Assembly (NCBI RefSeq): GCF_040115645.1
Contig: NC_089552.1
Location: forward strand, 2,418,001 to 2,482,000
Direction: 5' to 3'
Length of the DNA: 64,000 bases
From: Euwallacea fornicatus
Lineage: Eukaryota > Arthropoda > Insecta > Coleoptera > Curculionidae
Part shown: positions 11,200-24,600 of the stretch, piece by piece
Layout of the letters: each line of letters starts with the position of its first letter
Position numbering within the stretch: position 1 is the first letter of the stretch
The notes under the pieces: model-generated
Seen by the model: the letters and a program-made list of their open reading frames with translations, nothing else
Database searches by the model: none
Told to the model about the DNA's origin: nothing
Program-made: the position numbers and the translations under genes

Positions 11200-11720
11200 C
11201 GTTCCATTCCCTTATAAATTTAATTATCTCCGTAATAATTTATTAACGATTAATTAAAATTTGAGTTATCTAATATTAAAATGCGCCGCGACGGTGATTA
11301 TGCCGTTTTATTGCATTTAATTGCGATGCATATTTAATTTGCGTCAGGCGAATCCGAACTTTCGGTTCACATTGTGACAAATTACCAATCAAAATTGAAA
11401 TAATTATTCAATATAAATGCAATATTAATGCGGTTAATTGAAAGCGGATTCGATGCAGTTTCAGTGCCATGCACCGAAACGAGAGGTCTTTTGCTCGCAG
11501 GTTTGCATTTTTATGCGAGATGTAAAATTTCATTTTATTTTTCGACCCATTCAAGGAATAATTTTTCCACAGAATATAACAGTATAAACCAAATAAAATG
11601 TTTACGGTGGATCTTAACGATATAGCGATTGCATTTTATTGTAAATAAAAATAGCACGTCGGGTTTTTTATTATCATTAATAAATTACGCCTCTTTATGA
11701 CGTATCGTCGTTTTCCAATT
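11200..11720. promoter_or_regulatory. Homeodomain-motif cluster, enhancer candidate
   Basis: A block unusually dense in TAATTA, ATTA, TTAAT and TTTATT cores, including CGATTAATTAAAATTTG, TGCATTTAATTGCGATGC and CAATTAATTT-type words, mixed with GC-containing words such as GCGCCGCGACGGTGATTATG. Such a mixture is typical of conserved homeodomain-bound enhancers. No ORF explains it. Function is inferred from motif density only. Confidence 0.3.
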
Positions 11721-12639
11721 TGGACCTTTTTAATTTGTTTTTGGTGCAATGAAATGACGGTCCCGGCCTGAGCCACTTACCAATACGGCGTATCATGACC
11801 AAATTTAGATTTACATCGCTATAATCTTTGAGCACCCAAACTACATCACGTCAAGACATAAGTCAGCTGCAAACTTAAAAGTTTTATTGTTTTTTCGAGT
11901 TTCTTCCACAATGATCTGAAGGATTCACGGGACATCACCGCAGTCCCGTGTCGGATGACTCCGCGATAAGGTTCCGAAATTTGCTCCTTTTTTTTGTGGT
12001 CCTTCTAATTTTTCGAGTAGCTATTTAGGCTTCGCTTGGTTCGTCGAGTACGGACAAATCCAACAAAGTTTCTAAACTTCAATGAGTGAATTCACATTTC
12101 AGAGAGTCAACGGTCAGCGGTGCAGAGCAAGAAAGCTTGGGGTAAAAAACGGGAGGCTGACATACTAAAAATATCGGCAGGGGGGTCGTCGCAGTGCCAT
12201 TAGATGCTCGTTAAGGTGGACTATTACGGCAAGCCTCTAGTACTAATGTATGCATGATTGGAAATCTTTCTACGAGTGGACACTCAAGTAAGTACACCAG
12301 AATGGCTATTTCCAAAACTATCGGGTATATACCCACACATATACGTCCTATGTAGTCAAAGCTATAAAATAATAATAAGGTCCTTCGTATTTTCATTAAT
12401 TTTAAAATTTAGGAAAATTAATAAAGTAAAAGACTGCTAAATTTTTAGCTAGAAGTTACCCTTTCACTACTTCCTGTATACTTCAGCATTATCAGAACTT
12501 TTTGTCCATTCCCCCCACCCCCCCCTTTAAGTCACATAGGTTAACCGCAGGCATGAAACGCGGGACACAAACCCTACTTTGATATCCAGCCGCTTTAGCT
12601 GAGGATCTGCATAATTCGGGTTTTATAAAACTGGCCCTA
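11721..12639. other. Non-coding stretch
   Basis: Nothing recognised beyond a C-rich tract at 12508-12528. The overlapping 60-61 codon frames on both strands near 12211-12440 are reciprocal shadows with no domain. Confidence 0.65.
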
Positions 12640-13200
12640 AGAAATAAGTCCCCAAAATCTCTCCCTTAAGAAGATTAAAATAAATATTAATGGCCACGAG
12701 TTCCTTTTGTTTCAGCCAGCACATTTTGCTTCCGGAATGGTAATTTCAGATCTCCGCCGGACCGAAATAAAAATGGCGGCCTGTCCTTAGTCCCGTTTAA
12801 GGCAATGAATACCGACGAAATTAAAACACTGAAACCGTATTAATTTTTTAATCAAGTTTCAAATCCCCTTAATTTTTCTGTTTATTTTCAGTGCCGAAAT
12901 TCATTACTTTCGGATTTTGCGGTTTCTTTTTGAACGGAAAATTGAATTAACTTTCAGTCTGGGACTGATTTCTTGGCTAATTTTGGATTAGGCATTCAGA
13001 GTCTCGAGTTCTTGAGTTGTAGGAAGCGTCGTCTCTTCGATTCCCGGAACGATTAGAATGTGATCCGAAAGCACTCAAGCTAGTCGATGAAACCATCCCG
13101 AATACTCTGTTTCCTTAATTATCCGATCCGTTTGAATAATGTCCGTTTTATGCAAATCAAACGGCGGCGCGGCGTGTGCAATTAAAATAACTTATATGGA
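12640..13200. promoter_or_regulatory. Candidate regulatory block with octamer site
   Basis: Contains ATTAATGG, GTATTAATTTTTTAATC and CCTTAATTATCC, plus TTTTATGCAAATCAAACGG, in which ATGCAAAT at 13150-13157 is a perfect POU octamer. The balance of GC-bearing unique words and homeodomain cores resembles a conserved noncoding element. Evidence is motif content alone. Confidence 0.25.
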
Positions 13201-13210
13201 AGTTCGAATG

Positions 13211-13442
13211 TACAGGGTGTCACGAAGACATGTCAGCCCGTTTGCCGTTAATTGATCGCAGAGTTGCCGACCTTTGTCGTGGATCTCGATCTCGAGGTTA
13301 ATAAAGCGACATCTGGCAAAGGATACCTACTTCGGTTTTAATACCTACATTAAACTCACTTAGATTAATTGCTATTGTTACGTCAAACTAACGGAACTGT
13401 ACAGCGAATCATTTGTAATTCGGTCATAAGTGTCTCCCTGTA
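13211..13442. mobile_element. Possible 232 bp MITE with TACAGGG ends
   Basis: The left end reads TACAGGGTGTCAC. The right end, reverse-complemented, reads TACAGGGAGACAC, so 11 of 13 bases agree. No coding capacity lies between them. Ends of this type are common in insect DNA transposons. No convincing target duplication was seen. Confidence 0.3.
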
Positions 13443-16400
13443 TGATGGGTTTTTTAGTCCTATTCTACGAGGTCTCTATTAGCCAAAGGAGCACACATTA
13501 AACAAATAGTCAATAAAAAATAAAGTAGTCGGTATCCTAATGTGGAATACCTTTTAATCCTAGCGAGATGAGATAAAAGCAGCCAGATCTTATAATACCC
13601 TCTCGGTCTTTCGACTAATAACCATTCTTCGGATCCCATAGAAATCGACAAATAACAATAAAGGCAAGATTATTTAATTCCGAACTCATATCTCTATCTC
13701 TGAATTTATTTCAATGACTACCGTTAACGTGGTACGAAAAAAAATTTATGGGTGTTGGTTACAGGGACGTATTACATCTCATCATATTGCTACTGCTACT
13801 GAATGCGGAAAAACCAGCGACTAACTGATAAGAGACCTTATAGACTGATTTTATGTTTAGAGCTAGCTACCTGTTAGGCAACAGTGAAAAAGGATTATCA
13901 ACCTACGTGTTTGAATCAAAATCGAATTCCATTCACATTTGAAGTACCTCCATGTTTTTGTATCTGTGACCACAATTTCTTCAGCTGCAAACAAAATGCA
14001 TAATTTATCATCGCAAACGAGGTTCTGCTAGTCTTATTCATTCCACACGTTGAACACGGTGAATGATATCATTTTAAATGCAAATTTTTTTATTTTTCTT
14101 GCTGTTGTTTATTCTTTATGAAAGTTCATAGATAATATGTACTGATGCCGATCCTGGTGCATGTCTCCGTAAGCAAATTTCAGTTGTCCTTGAGGGATAA
14201 GTAATTTTTGTTTGACCAGTTCGATGTCCTCTACTTCATTACTGAAACGTAATGCAATAAACTTAATAGGCACTAATTGTTACGAGGCCTTGAAACGATT
14301 AGAGTGTTATTGAGTCCTCATGTCTGGCGATAGAGTCGCAGGTGAGCTTAATTTAAAATACGATGCAAATTACTTAGAGCTAGCGCGTGCCCTGATTAGT
14401 CTTCGGTTCAAACGCATTATAATTTTCCGTCCAGTTTCAGACTACTTAGTAATAACTCTATAAACAATTTCAGTACGTTAATGTCCCTTTTTGAAGTAAT
14501 CATCGCGGACCCCGCTCACGACTAGTGTGCCTCTTAAAGAATTATTGGGGTTGTCCTGAAAGGCACCCCCAGAGCTACCAGAAACGGTCTCTCCATAATA
14601 GAGCGTCAAAATATTAATTTAACCCGCAATTTCCAGATATAACAATAGAACAAATGGGCTGTTTTCCCGTTCGCATTATGCGGGGTTAGTGAAGGGTAGC
14701 AAATTCGCTATGCCGCCCTCATAATCATCTTGGACCACCGCGGAGAACAATGAGGCGATGCTCGTAACTTCGTCGAGAGATGTCTATCTCCTGGTGGAAT
14801 GATGATGAATTATGACAGTTTGTTTATAGACTCACCTAACTGCTACTCGATGTGTTAAAATCAGCTTCCTTGTCTAGGAAAATTAACAATTAGATATTAA
14901 AACTTCCTTTTGGACGCCATAGAAAAGCAAAACGTAATTAGCATTATTCATAAGGAAATGTTTCAGGAAACTCCTCGGCTAACCCCAATAATCCGCAAAT
15001 TAACCGGGTGACTCTTTAATGAACCGAACCAGGTTTCTCTTTGCTCTTTTACTTAGCATCCTCAATGTTATGTAAACAGCGCCTATACTGGGTACTTAGG
15101 CAAATTAGCTGCCGGTCGTTCATCACAAGAAGCACTTTGTGCGATTGCTCGCAAAAGTGCCGATTCAGTGCACCGATTATTGCCGCAAATTACCCTTAAT
15201 TTCGGTACTAATGAGTGACAAGTACTGGTTCTTCTAAAGCAACTTAGGAGCTTTATTGGAAGGTTTGTGGGTGTGAGAAAAAAAATTACCATTCATTTGC
15301 GTTTGCAGAGAAACCAAAGAGGGACTCGCTAGCTCACGAAGGGGGTCTCATTGAGTGGTTTAATGGTACTAGGTCGAATCTGACACCGAGAGCACGACGG
15401 TACCGTTTAAATTTGCTTCGGCGAGCTTAACTGGATTTGGCATTGCATGCGGATACAATTTAAGGAGTAATTGTTTAAGACCCTTTGTTCTAGTTCTAAA
15501 AATTAAGCGATCACGACTCACCAGTCGCTTGTGATCTCCGCTATACGAGGGAAAGTCGTACATAAGGCCTTTTTGCAAATTAACAGTCGACTCTGAAGCT
15601 TCGTCAAGAGGATATTATGTTTTGTTGAAAATTCACAATTTTTATGAGGTGATTTGTTTCTTTGAAAACTTTGAAATCCGGATCGGCGATGGCTTCACAG
15701 CCCTTCCTGCAAATGTTATCATTTGCAAAGTCAGATTTCGGCAATTCGTTCTCTACGAACGAGTGGCGTAGCCCTGCTAGTACGGCGGTTTTTTAATAAA
15801 ACTCCTCGTGTCATGTAAATCTGGGAAACTTTGTTACCGAACTCTCGTAGGATCCCACTGAGTACATTGATAGAATTCCCGAGGAAAATTAATCTTTTCA
15901 GTGAAGTGTAATAGATATTTAGGTAGAAAAGATGTTACAGACCGCGGTACAGGGACCCCTTAGGCTTTCAGATGAATGGTACAAATTATATTAATTGTAT
16001 GGGAATATTGTGGCTATTGATCTTCTCAAAAAGGTGATTGTCAGTTTCCATAGGAAATTTACCTTCACGTCAAAGAAGCAGAAGCAAAGAATTGCTTAAG
16101 GTACGAAAGAGACTGTAAAAACTGCCAGTGGGGATTCACCTAAATACAACTCGTAGAGAAATAAGTTTATTCTTAGGGAATGTCTAAAATAGTCAGACAA
16201 TGTAGGTCCTAGTAGCTAAGTATGAAAACTGAGAAAAAAACTGTAGAGGCTTATTAAACGATCAAAATGGGCATATCCCTCTACTATTGCCAAAAGACTT
16301 AACTGTGCGCATAAACTTGCTGAATCACCCAGTTGTCAAGCTTCAAATCAGCCATATCAATTCAACGACCTTTGACCACATTCGATGATAATTTCCGCAG

Positions 16401-18299
16401 TGTTCACAAAAGGAAGTGTAAGATGACATCACTGATGACACAAAGCAACACGTCCTTATTCAAAACGGCATCTAAGAGTTTCCATTCCTAAACTCGACGT
16501 GCAAAAACCAGAAAGCAATTTGCCTCGATGACTAAGTGCATTTGGACTGGCCGAAAACTGAAATTGACGCTGTGGCTACTTCTTGGACAGCCACCTGCCA
16601 TAATAAAGCGACTTCTATTGTTTTTGTTGAACAACTTTTTATTCAACCATGGTAATGCGAGAACGTGCATGACGATGTTTCCGAGACCCCAAGTCAAAGT
16701 AAGGGTTTGTCTATGTAGGTGTGCATGTGTACACTGTGTGTATATGGTGGTAAAAAACCATTAATATTTAAAATATTAAATTTGAGGGTTTTTGTAGTTT
16801 AGTATTATCTGTATCCGCATTCTCAAGTTGATAAACTAGTCGAAAAGGACCGTCTTCATTAAATATGGGTTGATGTTCAGTGCACGTGGAGCGGCATAAG
16901 TAAACCACCTTAATTTAATTGCGCCCATAAGTTGTATAATATAATGACTTTTTCCTGACAGCAGCTTATTACAATAAACTCCAAAGCATTGCAATGGGGA
17001 TAAAATTTGCGTGTCTGGGCAATGTTAAGGTAATGCAGATTATTTTTCGAAACCCGTTACATTAAAAAAAAATTTAAGAAGGCTTTTTTGCGCTAAATTT
17101 TCTGTGTTACTACCAGAACATGTATGATATGAAAATATCCATTCCACAAGCGAAGAAAGTAACTCTTGACGCAGGAAGCCTAAAATTTTGCGGCCGAGTC
17201 ACAAGCGAGGGCGGTAATCGTGCGAATATGTATATTAAGAAACTTTATTGCGAGTTATGGACAAGGTGGCGAGTTTTCTGTAGATTCATGGAGTCTAGCC
17301 AAACGATAATAAACTTCGAACATTATTGATTCTATTATAGCAGCCCATTCTTTCCTGCAATGATCTTGAGCTTCCAGGAATTTTCCAGGCATGTCTGCCA
17401 CTGATAGTAACTAACGACTTCTTAATAAAATAGAAAGACACCTATTTTGAAATTCTTCTGGTAAGCAATGAAAACATTAACAGCCCCAATAAAGATATCA
17501 AATTCAATATAAGACTTCCTCAAATATGCGCATAAAAACATGTTTCTTGGGTGATTTGGCTCGAGTCCAAAATTCGGCGGCGATTTTTATTCATGCGCGA
17601 AATTTATGGCCTATTTTGGAAACTTCTATACCTGGTTGCACGTTCAGCATCCATTATTTTTAGTTTTAGTTCTTTGTTAATGCATTATGCATGTGAGTTT
17701 TTGCGAACTTGTTCTTTAAAGTGCTTTTTGAGGGGTAAAAGCTGCAGTCACGCCCACCGGAGCTTAAGAAGAAGCTACGTTAGTGTTTAATATCAAAAAC
17801 TTCTTTGTGTTGTGCAATCTAGGCACGCGAAAGATCGTTGCAAAGAGAGGGTAAAAGAATATAAAACTAAAAGCTGTCACTTTGTATGAGCATTATCTTG
17901 AAATTAAAGCGGAAAGTTTCAATGTTCCCAAGGTATACCAGAAACTATTTATCTGATTAAAATTTCCATCAATTTTGTAGGATAGTGTTTCTGACTAAAA
18001 GGCGCATGGAATTGAACCGCTGTACAGATAAATGATGAGCCTGAACACCATTTGAAAATGGGGCATTACCTGAAACTCGTGATATCCCAGCTCGCTAATA
18101 TCGTCAACAACTAGAAATTTAAATCCAAATTCAGAGTTTGCTCCTATCTCATTTTTGCTACATTAGACACCAATAAGGGACATTTTACTCAACCTCTCCC
18201 CATATTACTAAAGGACTCCGGACCCATAAAATATTCCAAACAAAAGGGGTTATCTCCTCACTCTCGTAAACTTGATTAAATTACGTCCAACAGTAAGTG
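13443..18299. other. Gene-free stretch
   Basis: No supported gene or element. Frames of 60-79 codons (for example 15083-15292, 16528-16764 and 17551-17790) show no domains, and several overlap antisense frames of similar length. Confidence 0.65.
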
Positions 18300-18640
18300 C
18301 TGGGAATAGATAACCGGCACATATTCGGCCACGATTGTAATGTTAATGATAATGGCTGTTAAGATAACTTCCAGATAAACTAGAAATTATTTATGGGGGT
18401 TATTACCATTTTCGGCGTTTATTGGGCTTTAATTCTTTGAGGTGATAAGGGGTTGTCGACGTCGTTACTGTTTGCTTGCAGCGTCGTAGAGATGCAGTAG
18501 GCATGGAGGTGTTATTAGTGGAGCCAACGCAGGTTATAAATTAGTGCCACTAAGGACAGTGTCACAACAGATTATTAAATCATCGTAATAGTTATTAGTG
18601 CTGACAGTTTTATTTATTATCCCTTCACGCCCCGCCGCTG
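18300..18640. promoter_or_regulatory. Candidate regulatory block with Hox/TALE-like words
   Basis: Contains GTTAATGATAATGG, AAATTATTTATGGGGG and AGATTATTAAATC, and GTGCTGACAGTTTTATTTATT, in which TGACAG (18602-18607), a Meis/Homothorax core, is followed by TTTTATT, an Abd-B-like core. Motif-based inference only. Confidence 0.25.
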
Positions 18641-21600
18641 ACTGAAATAGACCTACGAATCAAACTCTAACTCCATCAGGGATTGGGATTTTCATAACTG
18701 GGACTTGTGCTGAGATCCATGAATTATGACTGTCGCTTTGTAGTTTTACATGGAAGTTAAAAAAAGACTTCTTCATCTCGGTGTTAAAATTTACGAACTG
18801 ATTATTGACTAATTATTTAATAAACGTCATCCCTAGACCTGGGGTTTGAATAACGATCTTCTTGCGCGTATATAAAGAGTTGGGGTATAAGTTGGAATTT
18901 AGATTTATGAGCGTATAATTCATATTTATTCTCAACCCCATCTGGGACATAAAAACTAATTATAAACAAACATAAATACGGGTCGAGGTGGATTGTTGCT
19001 TTTGCGCTTGCAGGACCGGATTTTTAAACTTATAAGGGCGGTTTTTTAACTTATGCTCCACAAGCCTTATGCATTTTAGGTGTTATGAAAAACTTTGATG
19101 TCATAAAATATGGGAATTTTATATTACTTTTCTTATACATTTTGATGGAGATTCCTTAAATCGCAGTACTAAAACACACCAATTTCACAATTTGAAGTTA
19201 CTTACTTTGAGATTCACTACTTATCTGATCCTTGTCCTTCTAGACCCTTCTTGCAAGTTCATGGAAACGCTCATGGTAAAAAAATAAGTAATTTCATTAT
19301 CACAAGCCTTACTGCTTTTGTTTGGGTACTTTTCTCTGAATACGATAGCTTGCAGCACAAGATTTAAGATCAGGAGCAGATAAAAGATATTGGAAATGTA
19401 GCTTTTGCTTACATTAATTTGATTTCTGTGTCGACCGGAATTTGATTTTTAAAATTACAATTGAGATTTATACTAGGGTTGATTACTCTAGAGACTACTT
19501 CCTTTCATTTCAGAGTTATAGTGATAACATTTTTAAAAAGAGATAAAAAATATTTTCAGACATTTATTCCTGAGGTTTTATACTAATAAAACATATTATA
19601 AAAAATACTTGTCTTTCGAAGCTACATGTCTTGCTTCTAGATTCTTGTACCAAGAGTTCAACAGATACAGCATTCGATTCTACCTTAGAAGTCCTTCTGG
19701 TTCTATCACATTAGAGGGGGACATGGCATGACATATCGCTGTAGCGCCTTCCAAACCATAGTGACCAGGGAAATACTTCTTCAGGTATATATGTACAATA
19801 ATTGTAAATATGTGTCGCGGAACTTGAAAGATCTCAGATACACAAACTTAATCCGCCTCATGGTTAAGAGGAAGTACATTTTTTTACACATTATGTGAGC
19901 GTCATAGCAGGAATAATTCTGAGAGGGGATCGATCTATCCCCCATATGAGGAGACGAAAACTGTATTATCTCATGAATCTAACGTTGTACATTGATTCTG
20001 GTTCTGGGGGGATTGCGCGAAGAGATATGAGAACATCTTAGTGCCTTAGACACATTATTATCACCTTCAAATGTAATTTTTAACTGTTTTAATTGGATTA
20101 CGGTTATAAATAACGAAATAATAACAATGTCTTAGCTAAAATCAAAACAAACATTTTTGAGGTTATAATGAAGCAAACAAAAGAAATGGCGGGAAATCTC
20201 CAGTATTATTAGTCTCTCTCCCTGAGTTGTATGACCCGGGAAGCTGAGAAAAGGATAGATAGATATATGACTGGCCAATCCTGTATTCCATATATTGACA
20301 TCCGCATTCGACTTTCATCTTGACGTTTTCGTTCTCTGTCTTGCCTATGATGACCGGCTGACCCAAATTCGTTCGAACTATTTGTTTATTACATAATCAC
20401 CCCCTTTAAGCGGCGCTAAAACAGTTCATATTGGTATGTGTGGAATGTAGGTCAGTTCTGGTGAACCGGATATTTCCGGTTTTTTAAGAGCGGCATGGTT
20501 TTTTTGCCCTTGAGCTGACGCTCCCGGTGGAATTTTTGCAATGCGGATAAAGCTGTTTTTTCCACGATTTTTTTGGGGTTATTTTTGAAGTGCCGCGAGC
20601 ATCTACACAGAGTGTCTGTTTCTGGAGGTCAACCATGGAAGTCTGGGTAACCATAAAGCAAATGAAGTCAGTTAAATTGCGCAATTTGAAACGTTTTTAT
20701 TTTTTGCTATTGATTCGTTTATTGACCCGACGCCACATTTTTCTCCTTTAAATTTGTGGATTTCGATACTCGTCGCTTTTATTGCGGTCACTACGGAGGT
20801 GACGTATATCTCCTTTTGTGCTAAGTGCCCATATTTTCCTTTCCTTTTTTTGCAGATAATTAGACCAACCCCAATTATTTATAGAAGTTTTTGATTAACA
20901 GTCTTCTCCTTTCCTTCGACTTTTTGCAATCGATTTTTTTTTATCATAGTCTGTGCATTATTGGTAATTTTCAAACAGTGACGATAAAGGACAATAAATC
21001 ATAAAAATTGAGTTTACGTCGAAGCGAGGACAGACACAAAAAGTTATCAGCGATCACTTATGGTTTATAATTGAACGTTCAATCTCATGATTATGCTCAT
21101 TTTACTCATCACTGAGTGTTGTTCATTCTTGTGACACTTCATGCGGTCATTCTGTGTGTAAAATTTGATTTCAAACGCGATGACACTTGGAAATAAAACA
21201 ACAAGAAGAATAGTTGTTTAACACTTTATCACTCAGTGATTAGAAAAAGGGAAAGTTGGAATGTACGTCTTTATGCGCAACTCGTCATAAAACATGGAAT
21301 AGTCTTTATGTGCAATTGATGTGGTTATATGAGTATTTTCAAAGGAAATATTGTGTTCAGTTTATTTTACTTTCTTGTGATATTCCAGGTGTTTCTTTAC
21401 GCCCCACTAATTGCTTTTCCAGATCAGCTTTAGTTGGCATTAAACTACATCTACGAGTATAAAATAAATCGATATATGCCGACACATACCTGACCATAAA
21501 GCAGCAGCATTGGAGGTTTAATTTTATAAATTAATACATCGATGGATTAAAGCACAGCAGAACCGTTATAGCAATCATAGGCACACGATAACCGATACGG

Positions 21601-24600
21601 TAAACATGACGGTAGACATAAATATGCAAACACCTTCTATTGACACAAAAATGTAAATGCGCCTTTCCACTCTACCAATTACGGACCGTGTTCGGCACAT
21701 TATTAACCAAACACCCAGCTAATTTGAATATTTAAGGATTATTTAAATAGGAATCTTCTTTGTTATGAAAATTCCGACCGGTCAGTGGCCAATAATCAAT
21801 CAAAAACCGCGCAACCTGTCAAACAGACAAAATTGAAATTTTTAATCCATTAGTGTACCGTAGTGTTTGATTGAATATCGTTTTTTTAATCAGCGATAAA
21901 GGTACCTGTGAAGTTCGATTTTGTTGATTTTGTTTTAGGTGTCGAGGTTGTGCAAAAATAGCCTTAAGCTTTATGCTTCTACCAAACACTTTATGCTTCA
22001 TTGGGGTATAAGTGAAAAAACATTAATGCCGGTTTTTCCAAAATGTGGGAATAGAAGCTAAACAAACATTTTGCCGATGGGAGAATTCCGACCCTTAACT
22101 TTTGGTCCGTCATTAAAATTCGTTCCCCTCTTCCCCATTATTATTTTGAAGTTTTTTGGTGATATAATATACACACCTGGCTGCTTGTAATTCTACAACA
22201 CGAAAACTAGGCAACATTTGGAATGCAGAAGCGGGCGGCTTTCTCAAAATCTAGTATTCAGTCCTACAAATAAACGCCTTTATAAAGCCATATATTCCAC
22301 ACAATAATAACCTCAACTTTCCTGACCAGAATACAGAGATTAATTTATTTTTGTACAAAAACAGAATTTTGATCAGGGTTTTGAACCACTCTGACTCTGC
22401 TTGCGAGGTCATGCACATGCATCAGTGTTTTAGACATGGTTTACTACTTTGAACTGTGGAACTGTTAATTTTGGGATCAGGGACTTTTTTGATTGAAGCG
22501 GACTAAAATCGGACTATATTTTGGCATTAAGCATTCAAAACTGCACCACTGCAATAACAAATTGCGCCAGCTTTCGCATATTTTACGAGGCGGTTCGCAC
22601 AAATGGAACATTATCAAAGCGTATGCTAATTTTTGTTTTACCACCCTCACTTTGGGGGTTTATTTGCACAAAGCTACCCCCGGCAGTCCGAAATTTAATA
22701 TTTATTTTTGTCCCTTGTTCCGTAGAGCAGATTTTTCAAAGCATTCGTGCTAGTTGCCAAAAAGTCAAATGTGAGCCGTGTTAATGGGAAATTGAAAATA
22801 TACGGAAATAAGACTGTAATGCAAAAATAAATTTAATAGGAAAATAAAACACTCAATCGATATCAAATTGCCGGAGAATATAATAAAAATATCATGTTGT
22901 ATGTGGCGATTTTTGATTCGATTGTTTGAAAAAGCCTCGAATTGAAAGTAGAGACGACTAAATTTGATTTTTATTGAGTGAGAGTTCATTTTACAACATT
23001 TAAATACATAAAACAAAGCTAAAGAGCCTGAAATGAATGGTGCATTTTAGAGTCCAAGATGGATACGAAAATACTTTACATTTAAACACTCACGATCACA
23101 ACATGAACCTCTTAGAAACATGTAATTGATTTTTGGCACGTATTTACTTCACCTTTTTTGTCATATGTAGTTGTTATGTGGTTATTTAATATATTACGGC
23201 TCAAGTTCTTTGGGTTAGGTACATTTCCACAAATTTGATTTATGGTTTGATTCAATCCTTGAGAGTCCCACAATTAGTGTCTATTTTTCCCGAACGGAGA
23301 AATTAGAAAACGGGAAAACGATAAGATTTTAATCCGAAAATACTGGGATTGGAAAAATATTCTAGGAATGCCAAATGGACATAAATTTTGATCATCACAA
23401 GGTATTACTCATACTATGATTTTTCATTTTTTTAGTTGTTTTTTATACTCTTTCAAATCACTTTCTTTTCATTAATACTGTACCGAAATTTATTTTATCT
23501 TGGTGCTTCAGATTGTCTTCCAATTTTATAACATCGCCAAAAGTCACCAAAATTCACCTTAATAATTGTTTTTTAATTGCGATTGGTTTGGCATCAATTA
23601 TTGCTCTGATCATTGTCATTAATCTCTTTTCCACTTTCATTTCTCTCCTAGTTTACCTACTCTTGGTTTCAATGAGATGTTCAGTTAACATAGGATAGTT
23701 GTATTTAAAAATAACTTCGATTTCGTCAATGAGATATGCTTTAATGGCCATCATGTGGCGTTGGATGGTAAAATGCAGAGAAACCGATCCTTTCTATCTT
23801 TATGTGTTGCAATGAAAAATAACCAATAAAATCAACCTTCCGTTTTACAAAACATTTCAGCTTCTGTCTGACTAATCCCGACTTAATTTTCTAAAACTAT
23901 TTGGCATCATATTGTAGGTCTCACGTAACACTTCCAATTCCTTCCCTTCTACTAAGAAATCCATTGTAATAAAACGCCCTTTGTCACCCGTAACTTCCCC
24001 ATTTTAATCCTCAAATGGGCGCTAAATAGACATTGACACAATCCCGAAATTTGTCTTCTCTATTCATGCGAGTTTTTCTCTATTGTGAGAGCTGTTATTC
24101 TTTCACATCCCTACCGTATACCTATGGATAAACTGCTTTTGGACGTGTCTTAAGTTTAGGGGATTTAGCAGTGTCGCACCAGACAATTTGTTGATTGACC
24201 GATTGCAGAACAATACGGCTGCACACCACTGTTTTTTTTATCTAACATATAAGGGGTGTCTTAAAGTCACCCAGGTAGAAAATTTAAGGTGGTGGGACCA
24301 GTGGGATTAACAATTTTCTGCTAAATCGAATGCTTACGAAAAAATCCTATAAAGGCAGGAAGTGAAGCTTCGGCACTGTATATGTATATTGATATTTATA
24401 CGGCACATCAAAGCGACTTACAAATAGACTATTCCGCCACATTGAGTAGAATTACATTGTTTTAATGCCTCGCTTCATTAAACAATAAGCACCTAGTAAA
24501 ACTTCCTAATGGTACGAGTTTTAATGCCACAACCTCATCAAATTAGTTAAGCAATTACCTCATAGAAGAGGAAATTAACCAGACGAGTAGTAAAAAAGTT

